NCBI RefSeq assembly: GCF_013385825.1
Contig: NZ_JACAPG010000014.1
Span: 186,001-250,000 of the forward strand
DNA from: Pseudomonas reactans
Lineage (GTDB): Bacteria; Pseudomonadota; Gammaproteobacteria; Pseudomonadales; Pseudomonadaceae
Reading direction: 5' to 3'
Length of the DNA: 64,000 nucleotides
Shown: positions 44,817-54,018 of the stretch, piece after piece
Layout: each line of letters opens with the position of its first letter
Numbering within the stretch: the first letter of the stretch is position 1
Translations under genes and position numbers: made by a program
The notes under the pieces: model-generated
The model's database searches: none
Seen by the model: only the letters and a program-made list of their open reading frames with translations
What the model was told of the DNA's origin: nothing

Positions 44817-46100
44817 TTAGATACTCAGGCGTAAGGCAAGGGCGGCGAGGGTGATGAACAGCACCGGCAGGGTCAGCACAATGCCGACCTTGAAGTAGTA
44901 GCCCCAGGTGATGGTGATGCCCTTGCGCGCCAGGATGTGCAGCCACAGCAAGGTGGCTAGGCTGCCGATGGGGGTGATTTTCGGGCCCAGGTCGCTGCCG
45001 ATCACGTTGGCGTAGATCATCGCGTCCTTGACCACGCCCACGGCATGGCTGGACTCGATGGACAGCGCGCCGATCAACACCGTCGGCAGGTTGTTCATTG
45101 CCGAGGACAGCAGCGCCGTCAGCACGCCGGTGCCCATGGCCGCGCCCCAGACGCCGTAAGTGGCGAAGGTATCGAGCCAGGTGGCCAGGTAGGTGGTGAG
45201 GCCAGCGTTACGCAGGCCGTAGACCACCAGGTACATGCCGAGGGAAAAGATCACGATTTGCCACGGTGCTTCTTTGAGCACTTTACGCGTGGAGATCTTG
45301 TGGCCCTTGGCGGCGATCACCAACAGGAGCACGGCGCACACGGCGGAAATCGCGCTGATCGGAATGCCCAACGGCTCCAGGGCAAAGCAACCTACCAACA
45401 GGATGCCCAGCACCCACCAGCCGGCACGGAAAGTCGCACGGTCGTGGATGGCACTGGCAGGGTCTGCGAGGTCGGCGGGGTCGTACGTCTGCGGGATATC
45501 ACGGCGGAAGAACCACAGCAGCACCGCCAGCGTGGCCGCGACGCTGACGAAGTTCACCGGCACCATCACGGCGGCGTATTCGTTGAAGCCGATCTTGAAG
45601 TAATCCGCCGAGACGATATTCACCAGGTTCGACACCACTAGCGGCAGGCTCGCCGTGTCGGCGATAAAGCCCGCGCCCATGACGAACGCCAGGGTCGCCG
45701 CCGGGGAAAAGCGCAGCGCCAGCAGCATCGACATTACGATGGGCGTGAGGATCAGTGCCGCGCCGTCATTGGCGAACAGCGCCGAGACCAAGGCACCGAG
45801 CAGCACCATATAGGCAAACAAGCGTCGGCCACGCCCGCGTCCCCAACGCGCGACATGCAGCGCAGTCCAGGCGAAGAAGCCGGCTTCGTCAAGCAACAGG
45901 CTGATGACGATCAGCGCGACAAAGGTCCCCGTGGCATTCCAGATGATGTGCCACACCACCGGAATGTCAGCCAGGCTGATCACGCCGCAGGCCAGCGCCA
46001 GGACCGCGCCCATCGTGGCGCTCCAGCCAACGCCCAAACCTTTGGGCTGCCAGATGACCAGGACGATGGTGAAGATAAAAATGGCAATTGCGACAAGCAT
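44817..46100 (-). CDS. arsB: Arsenite efflux transporter ArsB
   Basis: The protein has 427 residues from ATG 46100, the family's usual length, with about 12 membrane segments (MLVAIAIFIFTIVLVIWQPKG at the N-terminus, and FANDGAALILTPIV). It exports arsenite using the proton gradient. It lies between arsR and arsC. Confidence 0.93.
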   Translation of the reverse strand: MLVAIAIFIFTIVLVIWQPKGLGVGWSATMGAVLALACGVISLADIPVVWHIIWNATGTFVALIVISLLLDEAGFFAWTALHVARWGRGRGRRLFAYMVLLGALVSALFANDGAALILTPIVMSMLLALRFSPAATLAFVMGAGFIADTASLPLVVSNLVNIVSADYFKIGFNEYAAVMVPVNFVSVAATLAVLLWFFRRDIPQTYDPADLADPASAIHDRATFRAGWWVLGILLVGCFALEPLGIPISAISAVCAVLLLVIAAKGHKISTRKVLKEAPWQIVIFSLGMYLVVYGLRNAGLTTYLATWLDTFATYGVWGAAMGTGVLTALLSSAMNNLPTVLIGALSIESSHAVGVVKDAMIYANVIGSDLGPKITPIGSLATLLWLHILARKGITITWGYYFKVGIVLTLPVLFITLAALALRLSI

Positions 46101-46119
46101 GAATAAAGGCTCCGATGGC

Positions 46120-46476
46120 TCAGCAGCAGGCGCTGGCCCGTTGTGGTCTGTCGCCCATTGCATCCAGACGCTGTGCGTCGCTGTGCAACCATGGCTGGTT
46201 GGCTTGCAGGGTGGTGTGCAGCACCTGCGTCACCCACTCGGGCAGCGCAGGATTGATGCGGTAGTAGATCCATTGACCCTGCCGACGGTCCTGGAGCAAC
46301 CCGCAACTGCGCAGTTGCGCCAGGTGGCGGGAGATTTTCGGCTGGCTGTCATCCAAGGCATGGATCAGTTCGCACACGCAAAGTTCGCCTTCACGCAGGA
46401 TCAGTAACGTCAGGCGCGCACGGGTGGCATCGGCCAGGCATTTGAAGAGGGTGGGTGGGGAGATGAGGTCCGACAT
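46120..46476 (-). CDS. arsR: Arsenic-responsive repressor ArsR
   Basis: The protein has 118 residues from ATG 46476. The winged helix-turn-helix includes the metal-binding motif ELCVCELIHAL (CVC) and QPKISRHLAQLRSCGLL. The C-terminus ends in a Cys pair. As(III) binding releases it from DNA. It is the first gene of arsRBCH. Confidence 0.94.
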   Translation of the reverse strand: MSDLISPPTLFKCLADATRARLTLLILREGELCVCELIHALDDSQPKISRHLAQLRSCGLLQDRRQGQWIYYRINPALPEWVTQVLHTTLQANQPWLHSDAQRLDAMGDRPQRASACC

Positions 46477-46493
46477 GGCCAAGGCCTTTGTAT

Positions 46494-46525
46494 ATATGGT
46501 TATCCGAATATACGTATTTCCATAT
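46494..46525. promoter_or_regulatory. Candidate ArsR operator
   Basis: This AT-rich dyad lies 18 bases upstream of arsR: arms ATATGG (46494-46499) and CCATAT (46520-46525) around an ATACGTAT core (46510-46517). ArsR proteins bind such dyads over the promoter. Confidence 0.5.
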
Positions 46526-46653
46526 GTGTCAGTCAAACCCTGTTTCAATTGATATGGATCAAATGCCTTGAAATCCGCCACAAGTGTTTGAAATTAAAAT
46601 GAAACACGAATGTCCTAAAGTGCCTGCCCATTGCTGATGAAGGAAGACCCCGC

Positions 46654-46869
46654 GTGACCCGTGCCACTCGCAACCTGCGCAAGACCCTCGATTCCGTCGC
46701 GGAAAATAACGAAACCGCTGCGTTCGACCTGATGCGCGCCGTCGAAAAACTCGGCGATGAAGTGCTGCGCCAGCGCTTGCTCAATACGATTCACCGGCTC
46801 AATCAGGATGCCTATGAGTTACGCGAAGCGCGTGATTCGGTGGAGCAGGTGTCGGTCAGGCTCGCCTGA
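46654..46869 (+). CDS. Small helical hypothetical protein
   Basis: The protein has 71 residues. GTG start behind AAGGAAG. It is strongly helical and charged (DLMRAVEKLGDEVLRQRLLNTI). No known domain. It is the first gene downstream of the ars promoter region, on the other strand. Confidence 0.6.
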   Translation: MTRATRNLRKTLDSVAENNETAAFDLMRAVEKLGDEVLRQRLLNTIHRLNQDAYELREARDSVEQVSVRLA

Positions 46870-46940
46870 GCAAGATCGTTCAAGACAAGCCCCTTATTGC
46901 GCTGGCATGCTTGTCGACTGTCTGTCGATGAGCCGTTTCC

Positions 46941-47636
46941 ATGCCTACCGCCTTACCTCATTACGCCTTCGCTCGCGGCGCCATTGCCGTTATTCCTTTG
47001 TCCCTGGCCTGCGCGCCTTGGGGTCTGCTGGCCGGCTCCATGGCCATCGATGCGCAATTCAGCCCGTTGGAAGCCCAAGGCTTATCCGCCATCGTGTTTG
47101 CCGGTGCGGCGCAACTGGTCGCCATTGGCATGGTCAAGAGTGGCGCCAGCCTGATTTCCATCGTGCTGACCACGTTGCTGCTGACCTCCCAGCATCTGTT
47201 GTATGGCATGCATCTGCGGCCGGTCCTTTCACCCCTCAAGACCCGCTGGCGCATCAGCCTGGGCTTTCTGTTGACCGACGAATTCTTCGCCCTGGTCAGC
47301 CACTATGACCGCGAGACGTTCAACCGCTGGTATGCCCTGGGTGTTGGCCTGACGTTCTATATCGCCTGGAACCTGTTCACCCTCGCGGGCATCGTGCTCG
47401 GCAAAAGCATCCCCGGCCTCGATCAACTCGGCCTGGAGTTTTCCATTGCCGCCACCTTCATCGCGCTGATTACGCCCGTGGTACGGGATATTCCGACGGT
47501 GGTCTGCGTGGCCGTGTCACTGCTGTTTTCGGTGTGGTTGAGCTTCCTGCACTGGGAATCGGCGGTAGTGGTGTCCGGCCTGTTGGGCATGAGCGCGGGT
47601 TACGCCTGCAAGCGGTTGGGAGTAGGGCAGCCATGA
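46941..47636 (+). CDS. azlC: AzlC-family branched-chain amino-acid exporter, large subunit
   Basis: The protein has 231 residues with several membrane segments; GLLAGSMAIDAQFSPLEAQGLSAIVFAGAAQL is AzlC-like. It forms a two-component exporter with AzlD. Its TGA overlaps the AzlD ATG (ATGA). Confidence 0.9.
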   Translation: MPTALPHYAFARGAIAVIPLSLACAPWGLLAGSMAIDAQFSPLEAQGLSAIVFAGAAQLVAIGMVKSGASLISIVLTTLLLTSQHLLYGMHLRPVLSPLKTRWRISLGFLLTDEFFALVSHYDRETFNRWYALGVGLTFYIAWNLFTLAGIVLGKSIPGLDQLGLEFSIAATFIALITPVVRDIPTVVCVAVSLLFSVWLSFLHWESAVVVSGLLGMSAGYACKRLGVGQP

Positions 47637-47944
47637 TTTTCCTGATGATTGTGATAATGGGCCTCGCGGTCTTTCTCAACCGCTACCTGTTTATCGAGCC
47701 GCGCCTGCCGGTGCGCCTCAACCGTGGCGCACGGGAGTTTCTTGGGTTTGCCGTGCCCGGCATGCTCACGGCGATTTGCGGGCCGATCATTTTCCTGGCG
47801 GACCATCATCTGAACCTGAGCCCGGCCAACCCTTACCTGTTGGCGGGTATCAGCGCAGTGGCGCTGATGTTCTGGACGCGCAATGTGCTGGTCACCGTGT
47901 TGCTGAGCATGGCGTTGTTCTATCTGTTCCGCTGGTTGCTCTAA
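47633..47944 (+). CDS. azlD: AzlD-family exporter, small subunit
   Basis: The protein has 103 residues from ATG 47633. It has four hydrophobic segments and the AzlD pattern LVTVLLSMALFYLFRWLL at the C-terminus. Translationally coupled to azlC. A GC-rich hairpin follows (about 47957-47979). Confidence 0.88.
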   Translation: MIFLMIVIMGLAVFLNRYLFIEPRLPVRLNRGAREFLGFAVPGMLTAICGPIIFLADHHLNLSPANPYLLAGISAVALMFWTRNVLVTVLLSMALFYLFRWLL

Positions 47945-48116
47945 AGCCCAGGCGAAAAAAAGCCCGCGGGAGGGCGGGCCGAAGGGAGACTTCTAAAAAT
48001 GAGCGTGGCCACTATAGGCCGCGCCTTCTCCCTTTACAGTGAAACAAAGTTTATGCAGCCGTCGGTCCAGCCCGCGGCAATGGTACAGTCGCGTTTTTTT
48101 CTAACGGAGCAATGGC

Positions 48117-48470
48117 ATGCACAAGGTGGTAATTGGCGCACTGGTACTGGCGGCCCTGGCCGGTTGCGCGGGTTCGAAGATGAAAGAAGCGCGCGCAGGC
48201 ACGCCCTACAAGACCCTGGCTTCGGACAAGGCCACCTTGGTCGTTGCCGAATGCGTGCAGTTCGGCTGGCAGGACGAAAGCGTGTTCGGCGTTGATGCCG
48301 GCGGCTTCAAAGAGCCGATCGCGGCGGGCGGTTACACGGTCTACACCACTGCTGGCGATTACTTCGTCGACGTGCAAAGCGCGGGTGCCGGTTCTTCCAT
48401 CAAGTACTATGCCGCAGAAGACAACATGCCCGCCAAGCGTCGTTTGGCCGCACTCGCGACCTGCCTGTAA
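48117..48470 (+). CDS. Small secreted lipoprotein, paralogue of the one at 60191
   Basis: The protein has 117 residues. The lipobox LAALAGC (Cys17) ends a short signal peptide. The mature part has a Cys in VAECVQFGW, then VQSAGAGSSIKYYAAEDNMP, and a Cys near the end. The same CV…GSSIK…C layout and identical length occur in the lipoprotein at 60191-60544. Function unknown. Confidence 0.75.
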   Translation: MHKVVIGALVLAALAGCAGSKMKEARAGTPYKTLASDKATLVVAECVQFGWQDESVFGVDAGGFKEPIAAGGYTVYTTAGDYFVDVQSAGAGSSIKYYAAEDNMPAKRRLAALATCL

Positions 48471-48494
48471 TCCATTGCCTTAGTCGATTTAGGA

Positions 48495-48523
48495 AATGCC
48501 TGGCACGACAGCCGCCGGGCATT
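48495..48523. terminator. Hairpin between convergent genes
   Basis: A ten-base stem (AATGCCTGGC with GCCGGGCATT) lies between the lipoprotein gene and the YoaK gene. There is no T-run, so its efficiency is uncertain. Confidence 0.45.
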
Positions 48524-48616
48524 AGCTTATGATTCACCCGCTCGCCCGGCATGATGGCTCTTTACCAGTACACGGACGTCGAGGCTTAAACGTCGGGCGA
48601 GCATCCTTCCTTTTCT

Positions 48617-49321
48617 TCAACGCGGCATGTAACCCAGGTGCCAGCGACGGGGAATCTTCAGTGACACCAACCCCAACAACCCCGCCAGCACGCCGCTGAC
48701 CATCAGCGCCTTCAAGCCCATCTGCTGCTCCAGCAATGCGCCAATCACCGCCCCCACGAACATGCCTGCCCAAGGGATCAACTGCACGCGCCAGCCACTG
48801 CGTCGCTCTCCGAGCAACCAGCGCCCCAGCCCACGACCAAAACGCGAAAGTGCGCCAGTGACGTAAGTCAGCCCCACCGGCAAACCGTTGACCTCTTCCA
48901 CAGCCGCATTCAGCATGCCCATCGCAATGATCGCCGCCAGCAGCGCGGGCAGCGCATCCGCGAAAGGCAGCCATGCCGCGCCGCACAACAACGCCGCAAT
49001 GCACAGCAGCAACGGCAAGGCGTGACGACGGCTCATTCGACTGACCACCACCCCCAACGCGTTGCCGACCACGAATGTCGCGACCAGCAGCAACAGTCGC
49101 CCGGTCAGCCCAAGATCACCCGCGCTGATCGCCACCGCCAGACGCGTGGTGTTGCCACTCATGAACGAAACGAAGTCACCGCTCGCCATGAAGCCGATGG
49201 CATCGGTCATCCCCGCCAGCACCGACAGACTGGCCACCAGCATCAGCCCGACCCGGCCACGCCAGCGTTGCCGGTGGGCGAGTGCAGCATTGGCGTAAGG
49301 CTTGCGGGGCGAAGGCAGCAT
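48617..49321 (-). CDS. YoaK family (DUF1275) membrane protein
   Basis: The protein has 234 residues with about six membrane segments. It begins after a basic stretch with GLMLVASLSVLAGMTDAIGFMASGDFVSFMSGNT, the signature of the DUF1275/YoaK family. Function unknown; related to MFS-like or small transport proteins. Confidence 0.88.
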   Translation of the reverse strand: MLPSPRKPYANAALAHRQRWRGRVGLMLVASLSVLAGMTDAIGFMASGDFVSFMSGNTTRLAVAISAGDLGLTGRLLLLVATFVVGNALGVVVSRMSRRHALPLLLCIAALLCGAAWLPFADALPALLAAIIAMGMLNAAVEEVNGLPVGLTYVTGALSRFGRGLGRWLLGERRSGWRVQLIPWAGMFVGAVIGALLEQQMGLKALMVSGVLAGLLGLVSLKIPRRWHLGYMPR

Positions 49322-49390
49322 AGGGCCGGGTTCCTCGATGAGATTATCCGGCCACTACCGTAGGACGCTTTACGCGCCAGTGCAATGACC

Positions 49391-51013
49391 TCAGACAGGC
49401 TCCAGCGACCAACCTGTGTCGTGCCAATCCAGGAAGTGGGTGGGCTTGATCGATTGAATGAACGCCGCGTCATGGGAGACCACCAGCATCGCCCCGTTGA
49501 AACCTTGCAGCGCCTGCTCGAAAGCCATCACCGACTCCAGGTCCAAGTGGTTGGTCGGTTCGTCCAGTAACAGCAGTTGCGCCGGCACGTCGCGCCACAA
49601 GGCAATTGCCATCGCGGCCTTCAAGCGTTCGCCACCGCTGAGTTGCCCGGTGGGTTGGGTGACGCGCAAGGCATCCAGTTGCAGCAAGGCCAGGCGTGTA
49701 CGCAATTCGGCTTCGGCCAGGGGAGTGTCGAGCAGGTTGAGTTGTTCGACGATGGAGCGCTGATCGTCCAGCAGCGCAAGGTGCTGATCAATGTAGGCGC
49801 AGGGCAGATGCACCCTGCATTCACCCGCGACGACCTGCCATTTACCGGCCAGCACCTTCAGCAACGTGGACTTGCCGCAGCCGTTCGGCCCACGCACGGC
49901 AACGCGCACCGGACCTGCGAGATGCACATTCAGACAGGTCGACGGCAGCCACGGCAACTGTGCGTCCACCAACGACAGCACCTGTCGCCCGTTGGGCACC
50001 GCTGAGGCGGGCAATGCCAACAAGGTCGGCGTTTCATCTTCGACCCGTTCATAAGCCTGGCGCACCTGGGCATCCAGTTCGTGTTTATGTTGCCAATGCG
50101 CGCTACGCACGGTGCTGACGATCTCGGTGGCGGCACCTTTCCAGCGCGCCTTGGTGAAGCGGTCGACGTTGGCGGTTTCTGCTTGCTTGCGTGAGCGCGC
50201 GGCGTTGCGTTGCAGGCTGTCGTGGTCTTTTTGCAGGCGGCGCCGTTCGCGGCTGCGCTCCAGGCGTGCATGATCCAGCGCGGCGATGGCGGCCTGTTGT
50301 TCGGTATCGCGCTGCAGGCGGTAGGCATCGTAGTTGCCGCCATAGACGTTCACGCCGAGGGGCGACAGTTCAATGATGCGCGCCATGGCATTGAGCAATT
50401 GCCGATCATGGCTGACCACCACCAGGCCACCACGCCAAGCGCCGAGCACACGCAGTAGCCAGGCGCGGCCTTCGCTGTCGAGATGGTTAGTGGGCTCATC
50501 GAGCACCAGCAGCGGCGGCGCGGCCAGCAGCGCGCCGATGATCGCGACCCTGGCCAACTGGCCACCGCTGAGTTGGTCGGCCGGGGAGTCAAAAGCCAGC
50601 TGCGACAGCCCTGCGCCGTCCAAGGCACTGCGCAAGCGTTCGGCCAGGTCCCAGCGGTCGTCGATCAATTCCAGGTCTTCGACCTGTGCGGCGCCTCGGG
50701 TCATGCGTTCAAGGGCGGACAATATCACTGCGGTGCCGGTGAGATCGGCGACCGTTTCCCCTGGCGCAACCGCGATGATCTGGGCAACGTAGATCACTCG
50801 GCCCGGGCCATTCAGCGAGCCAGATGAGGGCGCCAGCAGCCCAGCGATCAAGCGGGCGAGAATGCTTTTACCTCGACCATTGCGCCCCACAATGCCGGTA
50901 GGTGTGTGATCGATGGACAGGGTCAAGTCATCCAGCAGGGTTTCGCCATTGGCGAACTGGAAGCTTAGGTGTTGCAGGGAAACAAGGACGGGCAGCCGGT
51001 TGACGTCAGTCAT
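49391..51013 (-). CDS. ABC-F family ATPase
   Basis: The protein has 540 residues from ATG 51013, seven bases after GGAGG. Two ATPase domains are present: Walker A motifs GRNGRGKS and GPNGCGKS, and signatures LSGGQLAR and LSGGERLK, joined by a charged linker (RSRERRRLQKDHDSLQRNA). There is no membrane domain. ABC-F proteins act on the ribosome, some giving antibiotic resistance; this branch (Uup/YheS-like) is of unknown substrate. Confidence 0.9.
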   Translation of the reverse strand: MTDVNRLPVLVSLQHLSFQFANGETLLDDLTLSIDHTPTGIVGRNGRGKSILARLIAGLLAPSSGSLNGPGRVIYVAQIIAVAPGETVADLTGTAVILSALERMTRGAAQVEDLELIDDRWDLAERLRSALDGAGLSQLAFDSPADQLSGGQLARVAIIGALLAAPPLLVLDEPTNHLDSEGRAWLLRVLGAWRGGLVVVSHDRQLLNAMARIIELSPLGVNVYGGNYDAYRLQRDTEQQAAIAALDHARLERSRERRRLQKDHDSLQRNAARSRKQAETANVDRFTKARWKGAATEIVSTVRSAHWQHKHELDAQVRQAYERVEDETPTLLALPASAVPNGRQVLSLVDAQLPWLPSTCLNVHLAGPVRVAVRGPNGCGKSTLLKVLAGKWQVVAGECRVHLPCAYIDQHLALLDDQRSIVEQLNLLDTPLAEAELRTRLALLQLDALRVTQPTGQLSGGERLKAAMAIALWRDVPAQLLLLDEPTNHLDLESVMAFEQALQGFNGAMLVVSHDAAFIQSIKPTHFLDWHDTGWSLEPV

Positions 51014-51137
51014 CAGCACCTCCAAAAAAATGTCGGACAGGCCAACAAGCGCGCCAGGCGGCTCGTTGCAGATACATTTTGGAAGGCTTAGTGGTTCACG
51101 TCGGCGGTCGTCCTGCGGATCAGAAGGGAGGCAAAGC

Positions 51138-52175
51138 CTAACCCGTCTTGGCTTTTTTCGGCAAGTCTGCCGCCAGTTGCTCCAGGAACATCGCCAGGGC
51201 TACTTCTTCGGCCTTGAGCCCTTTGCGCAGGCGCGGCTTGGGCAACCTGGAAAGTTCGCCGAGGCTGAAATGCTCCAGCACGGCAGGGTGGATGTAACAC
51301 TTGCGGCACACCGCCGGGGTGTTGCCCAACTGCTTGGCGACATCCTTGACCATTGCCACCACGTGCCGTTTGGCATCGGATTCGGGCTGCCACTCCAATT
51401 CGCGCAACACCGCCAGAGCCATGGCGGTGCCGGCCCAGGTGCGGTAGTCCTTGGCGGTGAAGTCGGCGCCGGTGAGGTTGTGCAAGTAGTCATTCACGTC
51501 GTGGGAGCTGACGGTGTGCCGCTCGCCATCCTCATCCAGGTACTGGAACAGGTTCTGGCCCGGCAATTCCAGGCAGCGTTTGACCACTGTCGCCAGTCGT
51601 CGGTCCTTAACGCTGATTTGGTGCTCGACGCCGCTCTTGCCGCGAAACTGGAACTTGATTTCGCTGCCTTTTACATCCACATGACGGGTGCGCAGGGTGG
51701 TCAGCCCATAGGACTTGTTGTCGCGGGCATACTGGGTATTACCGACGCGGATCAGCGTAGCGTCCAGCAGCGTCACCACGGTGGCCAACACCTTTTCGCG
51801 GGTAAATCCGGGCTCGGCTATTTGCGCTTCGAGCTGTTTGCGCAATTTCGGCAGTGCACTGCCAAATTCCTGCAGCCGCGAGTACTTGTCCGTGTCCCGC
51901 ACTTCGCGCCAGCGCGGGTGATAACGGTACTGCTTGCGGCCACGGGCATCGCGGCCGGTAGCTTGCAGATGGCCGCGCGGGTCGGCGCAGATCCACACAT
52001 CGGTGTAGGCCGGCGGGACGGCGAGGGCATTTAGGCGCTTGATCTCGTCGGCATCCGTGATGCGTTCGCCCTTGGGGTCGACATACTGGAACTTGCCGCG
52101 CAGCGTCTTGCGGCGGATGCCGGGCTGGGTGTCGTCAACGTAATGCAGGTCGCGGGGCAGCGCAGAGTCGGACAT
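51138..52175 (-). CDS. DNA topoisomerase IB
   Basis: The protein has 345 residues. The eukaryotic/poxvirus-type catalytic Tyr294 lies in CRKCYIHPAVL, with Arg/Lys residues in RVGNTQYARDNKSYGLTTL and the HDVNDYL/GADFTAKDYRTWAGT region. It relaxes supercoils by a 3'-phosphotyrosine intermediate and is common as a single chromosomal gene in pseudomonads. Confidence 0.93.
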   Translation of the reverse strand: MSDSALPRDLHYVDDTQPGIRRKTLRGKFQYVDPKGERITDADEIKRLNALAVPPAYTDVWICADPRGHLQATGRDARGRKQYRYHPRWREVRDTDKYSRLQEFGSALPKLRKQLEAQIAEPGFTREKVLATVVTLLDATLIRVGNTQYARDNKSYGLTTLRTRHVDVKGSEIKFQFRGKSGVEHQISVKDRRLATVVKRCLELPGQNLFQYLDEDGERHTVSSHDVNDYLHNLTGADFTAKDYRTWAGTAMALAVLRELEWQPESDAKRHVVAMVKDVAKQLGNTPAVCRKCYIHPAVLEHFSLGELSRLPKPRLRKGLKAEEVALAMFLEQLAADLPKKAKTG

Positions 52176-52253
52176 GGGGCGGGTTCCTTGGCAACAAATC
52201 AGGCCGGTATGTCTGATGGACCGCAGCGGTGTGCGGTCGTGCCAAAAGGTTGC

Positions 52254-53333
52254 TCACGCCAGTACTGCGACCGCCTTGATCTGTGCCCACAGGCTCTGAC
52301 CGGGGTGCAGTTGCAACTGGTCGCGGGAGAACCGCGTGATGCGCGCCAGCAATGGCGTACCACCCGCGTCCAGGCGCACCAGCACATGCGCGCTGTTGTC
52401 CGCCGAGATTTCCTGGGTGACCGTCACCGGCAGGCGGTTGAGGATGCTGCTGTGTTCCTCCGCTTGCAGGCTGAGGCTCACATCCCGCGCCTGCACCTTG
52501 ATACGCAACGCTTTGCCCACGGCCAACGGCGCATGGGCTACACGCATGTGCAAGGCGCTGGCGGGCAATTGCAGGGTCAGCAACTGATAGTGATCGTCAT
52601 AGGCACTGACGCTGCCGTTGATCACCACGCCGGCATCGTCGCCCAGCGCCAGGGGCAGGTCGAGCCGCGCCAGCGTTTCGCCGATGGGGCCGCTGGCCAG
52701 GGCCTTGCCGTCGCTGAGCAAGACGATGTGATCGGCAAGGCGCGCCACTTCATCCCTGGCATGGCTGACATACAGCACCGGGATATCCAGTTCATCGTGC
52801 AGGCGTTCCAGGTACGGCAGGATCTCGCTTTTGCGCTGGCTGTCGAGGGCGGCCAGGGGCTCGTCCATCAACAACAGACTGGGGCTGGTGAGCAAGGCGC
52901 GGGCGATGCCGATGCGTTGGCGCTCACCGCCGGAAAGATGCTGGGGATGGCGATCCAGCAGGTGGCCGATGCCCAGCAACTCGGTGGCATGGGCCATATC
53001 CACATGGCGCTGCTGACGGGGAATGCGCTTGAGGCCGAACTCCAGGTTGGCCCGCACCGACAGATGGGGGAACAGGCTGGCCTCCTGAAACACGTAGCCC
53101 AGCGCGCGTTTATGGGGCGGTACGAACAACCCTTTGCGGCTGTCTTGCCAGACTTCATCATTGATCTGGACAAAGCCGTCTTCGGCGCGCTCCAGCCCGG
53201 CGATACAGCGCAGGCAGGTGGTCTTGCCTGAACCGGAATGCCCGTACAGCGCCGTCACACCGCGACCGGGCAAGTGCAGGTCCACGTCCAGGGCAAAACC
53301 CGAATACTTGAGTTGCAGACGTACATCAATCAT
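52254..53333 (-). CDS. modC: Molybdate ABC transporter ATPase ModC
   Basis: The protein has 359 residues from ATG 53333. Walker A is GHSGSGKTTC, the signature is LSGGERQRI, and Walker B is LLLMDEPLAALD. The C-terminal TOBE domain (LRIKVQARDVSLSLQ) is typical of ModC. It powers molybdate import with ModB and ModA. It lies four bases downstream of modB. Confidence 0.94.
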   Translation of the reverse strand: MIDVRLQLKYSGFALDVDLHLPGRGVTALYGHSGSGKTTCLRCIAGLERAEDGFVQINDEVWQDSRKGLFVPPHKRALGYVFQEASLFPHLSVRANLEFGLKRIPRQQRHVDMAHATELLGIGHLLDRHPQHLSGGERQRIGIARALLTSPSLLLMDEPLAALDSQRKSEILPYLERLHDELDIPVLYVSHARDEVARLADHIVLLSDGKALASGPIGETLARLDLPLALGDDAGVVINGSVSAYDDHYQLLTLQLPASALHMRVAHAPLAVGKALRIKVQARDVSLSLQAEEHSSILNRLPVTVTQEISADNSAHVLVRLDAGGTPLLARITRFSRDQLQLHPGQSLWAQIKAVAVLA

Positions 53334-53337
53334 CGAC

Positions 53338-54018
53338 TCAACTCCAGCCCATCTTGGTTTTACGGCTGGAATACAGCGCCAGCAACACCAGGAACGCGAA
53401 CACCACCATGGAGCCGGCCAGCCAATGGGCCTGGGCATATTCCATGGCTTCCACGTGGTCGTAGATCTGCACGGACACCACCCGGGTCTTGTCCGGAATA
53501 TTGCCGCCAATCATCAGCACCACGCCGAATTCACCGACGGTGTGCGCAAAACCCAGGATGGAGGCGGTGATAAACCCTGGTCGCGCCAGGGGCAAAATAA
53601 CGGTGAAGAACGTGTCCCAAGGATTGGCACGCAAGGTCGCGGCCACTTCCAGCGGGCGCGTGCCGATGGCGGAGAAGGCGTTTTGCAACGGCTGCACCAC
53701 AAACGGCATGGAATAGATCACCGAGCCAATGACCAGCCCGGCGAAGCTGAAGGTGAGGGTGCCCAGGCCCAGCCATTGGGTGAACTGGCCGAAGTAGCCA
53801 TTGGGCCCCATGGTCAACAGCAGGTAAAAGCCGATGACCGTCGGTGGCAACACCAACGGCAAGGCGACGATGGCACCAATGGGGCCGCGCCACCAGGATC
53901 GGGTGCGTGACAACCACAGGGCAATCGGAGTGCCGATGATCAACAGGATCACGGTAGTCAGTGACGCCAGTTTGATGGTCAACCAGATGGCGGAAAAATC
54001 GGCACTCGATAACGGCAT
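53338..54018 (-). CDS. modB: Molybdate ABC transporter permease ModB
   Basis: The protein has 226 residues and five membrane segments. The EAA-loop-like LEVAATLRANPWDTFFTVILPLARPG identifies it. The gene directly abuts modA (ATG at 54018 next to the modA stop at 54019). Confidence 0.94.
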   Translation of the reverse strand: MPLSSADFSAIWLTIKLASLTTVILLIIGTPIALWLSRTRSWWRGPIGAIVALPLVLPPTVIGFYLLLTMGPNGYFGQFTQWLGLGTLTFSFAGLVIGSVIYSMPFVVQPLQNAFSAIGTRPLEVAATLRANPWDTFFTVILPLARPGFITASILGFAHTVGEFGVVLMIGGNIPDKTRVVSVQIYDHVEAMEYAQAHWLAGSMVVFAFLVLLALYSSRKTKMGWS

